A stretch of DNA of 64,000 bases from Actinomycetes bacterium (lineage in GTDB: Bacteria > Actinomycetota > Acidimicrobiia > Acidimicrobiales > JAMCPL01). The translations under genes were made by a program, and so were the position numbers. Shown piece by piece: positions 59,773 through 64,000 of the stretch (the first letter of the stretch is position 1; each line of letters opens with the position of its first letter). The DNA lies in the NCBI GenBank assembly GCA_021816935.1, contig JAKAWR010000010.1, positions 1 through 64,000 on the forward strand, read 5' to 3'. Below the pieces are notes generated by a model. The model made no database searches and was not told the origin of the DNA. It saw only the letters and a program-made list of their open reading frames with translations.

Positions 59773-61329
59773 GTGGAAGGAACCGTGAACCAGGGGGACG
59801 CCGCAGCTTCGTCAGGTGTTCCTACCGGCGAGTCGGGTGTCGTCGCTGCCGCGTCCGGCGGGCGGCTCGGGGCCATTTTCAAGGCGTACGACGTCCGCGG
59901 GGTCGTTCCGGCTGAGCTGGATCCGGATCGAGCCAGGGCAATTGGATTCGGTTTCGCGAAGCTGTGTCTGGGCGTGAAGGCCGGGGGCGGCACCGAGAGA
60001 GGGGGCAGCGGCGGCGACAGGGCGCCGGCCGTTGCCGAGGCCGGGGACCGCACGAGAATAGTTGTTGCACGAGATATGCGCCCCTCCGGCACTGAGCTGG
60101 CCGGAGCGTTCATGGCGGGTGCCCAGGCGGCCGGAGTATCCGTGGTGGATGCAGGCCTTGCTTCGACGGATATGCTTTACTTCTCCGCCGGGAGGCTCGA
60201 TTGCCCGGGCGCAATGTTCACCGCTTCGCACAACCCGGCGCAGTACAACGGGATCAAGCTCTGCTACGAAGGGGCGCGCCCCGTTGGTCAGGAAACCGGT
60301 CTTGCCGAGGTGAAGCAGCTTGCCGAGAAGGCGCTCGAGACCGGAGAGCATCTCGGCCCGCCTGCGGACGGGACCCGGAGGGCTCAGGCCGACCTCCTTG
60401 GCGAGTTCGCAGAGCACGTCCTTTCTTTCGTGGACGTCAACCGCCTGGCGGAGCTGACCGTTGCAGCAGACGCGGCGAACGGGATGGGGGGGCTCGTCGT
60501 TCCGGAGGTTTTTGCCCGGTTGCCCTTCAGGCTGTTCCTTCTCTATCCCGAGCTCGACGGCACCTTCCCGAACCACCCTGCCGATCCCATTCAGGAGGAG
60601 AACCTCGCAGACTTGAAGAAGATGATTCTTTCTCAGGGGGCCGACGTAGGGCTTGCTTTCGACGGCGATGCCGACAGGGTTTTCCTCGTGGACGAGAATG
60701 CAAGACCGGTGTCAGGCTCGACGACCACCGCGCTCGTGGCCGCTTCGATGCTCGAGAAGAACCCCGGTGCCACGATTCTCTACAACATCATCTGCTCGAA
60801 AGCCGTTCGCGAGACGATCGCTGAACTGGGGGGCATCGGTGTGAGGACGAGGGTGGGCCACTCCTTCATCAAGAAGGTCATGGAGGAGACCGGCGCTGTC
60901 TTCGGTGGCGAGCATTCGGGCCACTACTACTTCCGTGACAACTACCGTGCCGACTCGGGCCTTATCGCCGCGATGGTCGTGCTGGAATTGATGAGCCGGA
61001 CGGGCAGGCGGCTTTCCGAGCTCGTGGCTCCCTACGACCGTTATACGACATCGGGGGAGATCAACCTGCATGTCGAGGATCCGGCCCGTTGCGCCGCGGA
61101 GGTTGCGTCCCTGGTCGAGGGCCGGGGTGTGGACTGCGACAGGACGGACGGGTTAACGGTAGACTTCGGGGACTGGTGGTTCAACCTGCGCCCGTCGAAC
61201 ACGGAGCCGCTTCTCCGGCTGAACGTGGAGATCGGGAAGGGCGGGGATGTGCAGGCGAAGGTCGAAGAGGTGCGCGGGATGATCGAGGCGGGTAGCGGCA
61301 ACGGGGGACCGGAGATGAGACTGGAGTAA
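59773..61329 (+). CDS. manB: Phosphomannomutase/phosphoglucomutase
   Basis: 518 aa. Interconverts mannose 6-phosphate and 1-phosphate. GTG 59773 follows TACAAT (59759-59764) by 8 nt. The catalytic Ser is in MFTASHNPAQYNGIK, metal binding in LAFDGDADRVFLVDE, sugar-binding in VFGGEHSGHYYFRDN and phosphate binding in WFNLRPSNTEPLLRLN. The early KAYDVRGVVPAEL segment and a Gly-rich insertion (VKAGGGTERGGSGGD) precede the phosphate-loop VARDMRPSGTEL. It precedes Trm112-like and the SIS isomerase: an apparent operon for mannose nucleotide synthesis. Confidence 0.94.
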   Translation: MEGTVNQGDAAASSGVPTGESGVVAAASGGRLGAIFKAYDVRGVVPAELDPDRARAIGFGFAKLCLGVKAGGGTERGGSGGDRAPAVAEAGDRTRIVVARDMRPSGTELAGAFMAGAQAAGVSVVDAGLASTDMLYFSAGRLDCPGAMFTASHNPAQYNGIKLCYEGARPVGQETGLAEVKQLAEKALETGEHLGPPADGTRRAQADLLGEFAEHVLSFVDVNRLAELTVAADAANGMGGLVVPEVFARLPFRLFLLYPELDGTFPNHPADPIQEENLADLKKMILSQGADVGLAFDGDADRVFLVDENARPVSGSTTTALVAASMLEKNPGATILYNIICSKAVRETIAELGGIGVRTRVGHSFIKKVMEETGAVFGGEHSGHYYFRDNYRADSGLIAAMVVLELMSRTGRRLSELVAPYDRYTTSGEINLHVEDPARCAAEVASLVEGRGVDCDRTDGLTVDFGDWWFNLRPSNTEPLLRLNVEIGKGGDVQAKVEEVRGMIEAGSGNGGPEMRLE

Positions 61330-61332
61330 GCC

Positions 61333-61680
61333 GTGTCGCTGGATGATTTACTGATCGAGATACTTGCCTGCCCGGAGGACAAGGGATCCCTGCTCTATTT
61401 CAAGGAGAGGGATGTTCTGTACAACCCGCGCCTCAAGCGGGTTTATGCGATCAACGACGGGATCCCGGACATGCTTGTCGATGACGCCCGAACCGCAAGC
61501 GACGCTGAGCACGACGAGCTGATGGCGGAGGCGGCACAGGGTGGAGTCATCGAAACCATGACGAGACAGGGTGTCGGCGGTGGGGAAGTGGACACTGGCG
61601 ATGCAACGGAGGAAGGTGTAGCAGGCGCAACGGAGGAACATGCCAGCGGAAAGGGCTGGAAAAGCGGGTCCGAGTCGTGA
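61333..61680 (+). CDS. Trm112-like small protein
   Basis: 115 aa. LLIEILACPEDKGSLLYFKE then LYNPRLKRVYAINDGIPDML is the Trm112p-like fold (zinc-ribbon related; only one Cys, so probably metal-free). The C-terminal 60 residues are Gly/Glu-rich, unstructured. GTG start 3 nt after the phosphomannomutase stop, and its TGA overlaps the SIS gene start (GTGA). This trio recurs in actinobacteria. Role unknown; Trm112 otherwise activates methyltransferases. Confidence 0.88.
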   Translation: MSLDDLLIEILACPEDKGSLLYFKERDVLYNPRLKRVYAINDGIPDMLVDDARTASDAEHDELMAEAAQGGVIETMTRQGVGGGEVDTGDATEEGVAGATEEHASGKGWKSGSES

Positions 61681-62831
61681 CTGACGCGTCGCGGGCCAGC
61701 CGGTTTGCGTGGGGCCCGGGCGACCTGCGTCCGGTGCCGGACTCTCTCGATTCCCTCGGAATGCGCCCGCTGGCGCGTCGCACGCCCGATCAGTTGATCC
61801 AGGGGTCAGAGGCTGCGATGGCCGTGGGCGTGCCGGACATCGCGGGCGAGGTGGGCAATGTCGTCATTTGCGGCATGGGGGGAAGCGCGTTCGCAGGTGA
61901 AGCGCTTGCGGCCCTGCCGGGGGGCTGCAGGGTGCCCGTGGCGGTCAACAGATCCTATGCCCTGCCGGCCTACGTGGACGCGCGTAGCTTTGTCGTCGCC
62001 GTGTCCTTCTCCGGCGAGACCGAAGAGACGCTCAGCTCGTTCCGGCTCGCAAGGGAAAGGGGCGCTCGGCTCGTGGCAATAGCGTCGGGAGGGACGCTCG
62101 AGGCGTTCGCAAGGGAGTGGGGCGTGCCGTTCGTCACGGTGGATGGGGCTATTCCCCAGCCGAGGGCGGCTTTCGGTGCTCTTTTCGGCGCTCTCTGGAC
62201 GGTTATGGGTCGTGCAGGGCTGATGGGCTTGGCGGAGGCGGAGTTGCCCGATGCCGCAGGGGAGGTGGGCGATTCCGCGGGGAAGGTACGCGACGCCGCT
62301 GGGGAGTTACGCGAGGCCGCAGAAGAGCTGCGAAAGAGCTTCCTGGCTGCGGAGAAGAACTTGTTCATACAGGACCTGGCAGCGAAGCTCTACGGCAAGA
62401 TCCCGCTCGTGTGGGGCTCAGAGGGCTTTGCTTCGGCTGCGGCCACGCGCTTTCGGACCCAGGTGAACGAGAACGCCAGGATGCCCGCTTTCAGCTCAGT
62501 CGTACCGGAGCTCATGCACAACGAGGTGGCGGGTTGGGGCCAGCTCGGCGACGTGACACGCCAGCTCGTCGTGGCTGTCGCACTTCGCCACGACTACGAG
62601 CATCCACAGGTCGCCAGGCGCTTCGAGCTTCTCCGGGAGATAGCGGGCGAGTCCCTCTGTGATATGGTCGAGGTCCGCGCGGCTGGATCGACTGCGCTGG
62701 CGCAGTTCCTGGACCTGGTTGCGGGCGCGGACCTGGTTTCGCTGGAGCTGGCCCGGGAAGAGCGTATCGATCCGGGGCCGGTTCCCCTGCTTGCAGATCT
62801 GAAACGCCGACTTGCGGATGTGCCATCCTGA
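61677..62831 (+). CDS. SIS-domain bifunctional phosphoglucose/phosphomannose isomerase
   Basis: 384 aa, GTG start overlapping the Trm112-like stop. The SIS fold begins VVICGMGGSAFAGEALAAL, with VVAVSFSGETEETLSSF (phosphate-binding Ser/Thr), and a C-terminal half with FRTQVNENARMPAFSSVVPELMHNEVAGWG, the conserved Glu and His of the Pgi/Pmi group. It isomerises glucose 6-phosphate or mannose 6-phosphate to fructose 6-phosphate. A heptad repeat (DAAGEVG/DSAGKVR/DAAGELR/EAAEELR) was inserted between SIS halves and likely forms a helical arm. Confidence 0.92.
   Translation: MTDASRASRFAWGPGDLRPVPDSLDSLGMRPLARRTPDQLIQGSEAAMAVGVPDIAGEVGNVVICGMGGSAFAGEALAALPGGCRVPVAVNRSYALPAYVDARSFVVAVSFSGETEETLSSFRLARERGARLVAIASGGTLEAFAREWGVPFVTVDGAIPQPRAAFGALFGALWTVMGRAGLMGLAEAELPDAAGEVGDSAGKVRDAAGELREAAEELRKSFLAAEKNLFIQDLAAKLYGKIPLVWGSEGFASAAATRFRTQVNENARMPAFSSVVPELMHNEVAGWGQLGDVTRQLVVAVALRHDYEHPQVARRFELLREIAGESLCDMVEVRAAGSTALAQFLDLVAGADLVSLELAREERIDPGPVPLLADLKRRLADVPS
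62250..62333 (+). repeat. 21-bp coding repeat inside the isomerase (four heptads)
   Basis: Four consecutive 21-nt units at 62250-62270, 62271-62291, 62292-62312 and 62313-62333 encode DAAGEVG, DSAGKVR, DAAGELR and EAAEELR. They are diverged in DNA but keep frame and heptad. An Ala-rich helix or coiled coil is predicted. Confidence 0.85.
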
Positions 62832-62850
62832 CATGCGGCAGCGTGGCGAC

Positions 62851-62881
62851 GGGGTCCGTGACCCCGGGAGCGGAATCCCGG
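62851..62881 (+). promoter_or_regulatory. Two overlapping hairpins between the isomerase and ahcY
   Basis: GGGGTC-CGT-GACCCC (62851-62865) and CCGGGA-GCGGAA-TCCCGG (62864-62881) are perfect 6-bp stems that share two cytosines (62864-62865), so they cannot both close fully. They could be a terminator of the isomerase transcript, or part of a structured leader for ahcY. The remaining gap to 62988 has AAGGAG 4-8 nt before ahcY. Confidence 0.4.
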
Positions 62882-62988
62882 AAGAGGCCGTCGGCGAGCC
62901 CCCCGGAGCGGGCAGGCCCAGCCGAGGCCACCCTGCCAGGTACGGAGCACCGATTGATCGATACAGACGGAAAGGGTAAGGAGTGACA

Positions 62989-64000
62989 ATGGGAAACGAC
63001 GTGCCGGCCCGGACGGGCAGCGACGTGTTGGATACCGGCCTTGCGCCGCTCGGGAACCAGCGGATCGCTTGGGCGGATAGCCACATGCCAGTGCTTTCGT
63101 CCATCAAGGAACGGTTTGCAAAGGAGCGCCCGCTGGAGGGAGCGAAGATCGCCGCGTGCCTGCATGTGACGACGGAGACCGCCAACCTGTTGCGGACACT
63201 CGTTGCCGGCGGGGCTGATGTGGTGGCGTGCGCCTCCAACCCGCTGTCCACCCAGGATGACGTTGCAGCCTCGCTGGTGGAGGACGAGGGAATCCCGGTA
63301 TTTGCCGTGCGGGGCGAGGATGCGGCGAGCTACTACAGCCACATTGACGCCTGCCTCGATTTCCACCCGAACATCACGATGGACGATGGGTGCGATCTCG
63401 TTACGAGGCTCCACCAGACGAGGGCAGATCAGGTGGCGGAGGTTGTCGCAGGTACTGAGGAGACTACAACCGGCGTCATCCGGCTGCGTGCCATGGAGGC
63501 GGCCGGGGCGCTCGGATATCCGATCGTGGCGGTGAACGATGCCTATACGAAGCATCTTTTCGACAACCGCTACGGCACCGGCCAGTCTTCCTTGGACGGG
63601 ATCATGCGTGCTACCAATGTGCTGCTTGCGGGGCGCAAGGTCGTTGTTGCCGGGTACGGGTACTGCGGCAAGGGAGTGGCTACCAGGGCGAGGGGCATGG
63701 GCTCTCAGGTGATCGTGTGCGAGGTTGATCCCCTCCGTGCACTCGAGGCCGTTATGGACGGCTACAGGGTGGAGCCTATGATGGATGCGGCGCGGGAGGG
63801 AGACATCTTCATAACGGTTACCGGCGACAGGGAGGTCATCTCGCGGGAGCATTTCCTGGTGATGAAGGACGGCGCGCTGCTCGCTAACTCCGGGCACTTC
63901 GACGTGGAAATCAACCTGGCCGAGCTGGATCGGATGGCGGGCGGGCGCAGGAGGGAGGTCCGGCCGAGCGTCGAGGAGTTCGTAATCGACGCAGGAGAAG
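62989..64000 (+). CDS. ahcY: Adenosylhomocysteinase, 3' end beyond the window
   Basis: 337 complete codons in the window; the stop is outside. It hydrolyses S-adenosylhomocysteine to adenosine and homocysteine, clearing the methylation by-product. AAGGAG precedes ATG 62989. Landmarks: [110 protein letters not shown] (NAD-binding loop) and [17 protein letters not shown]. No frameshift is seen. The expected full length is about 420 aa, so about 80 residues remain. Confidence 0.97.
   Translation, partial: MGNDVPARTGSDVLDTGLAPLGNQRIAWADSHMPVLSSIKERFAKERPLEGAKIAACLHVTTETANLLRTLVAGGADVVACASNPLSTQDDVAASLVEDEGIPVFAVRGEDAASYYSHIDACLDFHPNITMDDGCDLVTRLHQTRADQVAEVVAGTEETTTGVIRLRAMEAAGALGYPIVAVNDAYTKHLFDNRYGTGQSSLDGIMRATNVLLAGRKVVVAGYGYCGKGVATRARGMGSQVIVCEVDPLRALEAVMDGYRVEPMMDAAREGDIFITVTGDREVISREHFLVMKDGALLANSGHFDVEINLAELDRMAGGRRREVRPSVEEFVIDAGE

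Noticed and set aside
62512-63897. 461-aa minus-strand frame
   Set aside because: It covers the ends of the SIS isomerase and ahcY, both with clear motifs; the minus frame shows none.

Overview
The window is GC-rich actinobacterial chromosome. The gene set points to a deep-branching actinomycete of the Acidimicrobiia type (inference): a System I (ccm) cytochrome c maturation operon, an F420 pathway guanylyltransferase (cofC), several acyl-CoA dehydrogenases, an HU protein with a Lys/Ala/Pro tail, a Trm112-like protein beside a phosphoglucose/phosphomannose isomerase, and many promoters of the form TANNNT followed 6-8 nt later by ATG or GTG, which predicts many leaderless mRNAs. Nearly all of it is core chromosome; there is no prophage, insertion sequence or CRISPR array. 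Layout. 1-4.7 kb: a 15-bp tandem repeat cut by the window edge, tRNA-Ser(UGA), larB-larC (nickel-pincer nucleotide cofactor), a GNAT acetyltransferase, a four-cysteine small protein and a dGTPase-like HD hydrolase. 4.7-13.3 kb: a PIN-domain remnant, an assimilatory sulfite/nitrite reductase, an MFS exporter, a seven-helix membrane protein, an aminoglycoside-phosphotransferase-like kinase, a PAC2 protein and a single-pass membrane protein. 13.6-20 kb: divergent valS/cysS, toxin debris and micro-ORFs, and an acyl-CoA dehydrogenase. 20-25.7 kb: a SUF iron-sulfur operon in the order small membrane protein, sufC, sufS, sufU, sufD, Rieske ferredoxin, second sufC, with no sufB in the window. 25.8-35 kb: a fused ABC exporter behind a large palindrome, TetR, enoyl-CoA hydratase, GDP-mannose dehydratase, a putative secreted lipoprotein, and a self-operated marR-MFS pair. 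35.3-43.3 kb: ccmABCDEFGH, tightly overlapped. 43.4-51.9 kb: pH-sensor-type adenylate cyclase, cofC, HU, an orphan VirD4/TraG ATPase, a GH38 alpha-mannosidase and rpiB. 51.9-57.8 kb: MscS channel, a DUF222-HNH gene broken by one in-frame TGA, an EamA transporter, a second acyl-CoA dehydrogenase and a frameshifted remnant of a secreted repeat protein. 57.8-64 kb: rnhB, a small SH3-like protein, a GYD protein, phosphomannomutase, Trm112-like, a SIS isomerase and ahcY, which runs off the window. How the genes work together: the phosphomannomutase, SIS isomerase and GDP-mannose dehydratase supply GDP-sugars; the SUF operon supplies Fe-S clusters to enzymes such as the siroheme reductase; the ccm operon attaches heme to exported cytochromes. 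Three features recur and may be the most informative. The first is leaderless -10 boxes, several of which drive micro-ORFs that overlap or closely precede the real gene. The second is Gly/Ala/Pro-rich insertions inside otherwise conserved enzymes. The third is in-frame short tandem duplications.
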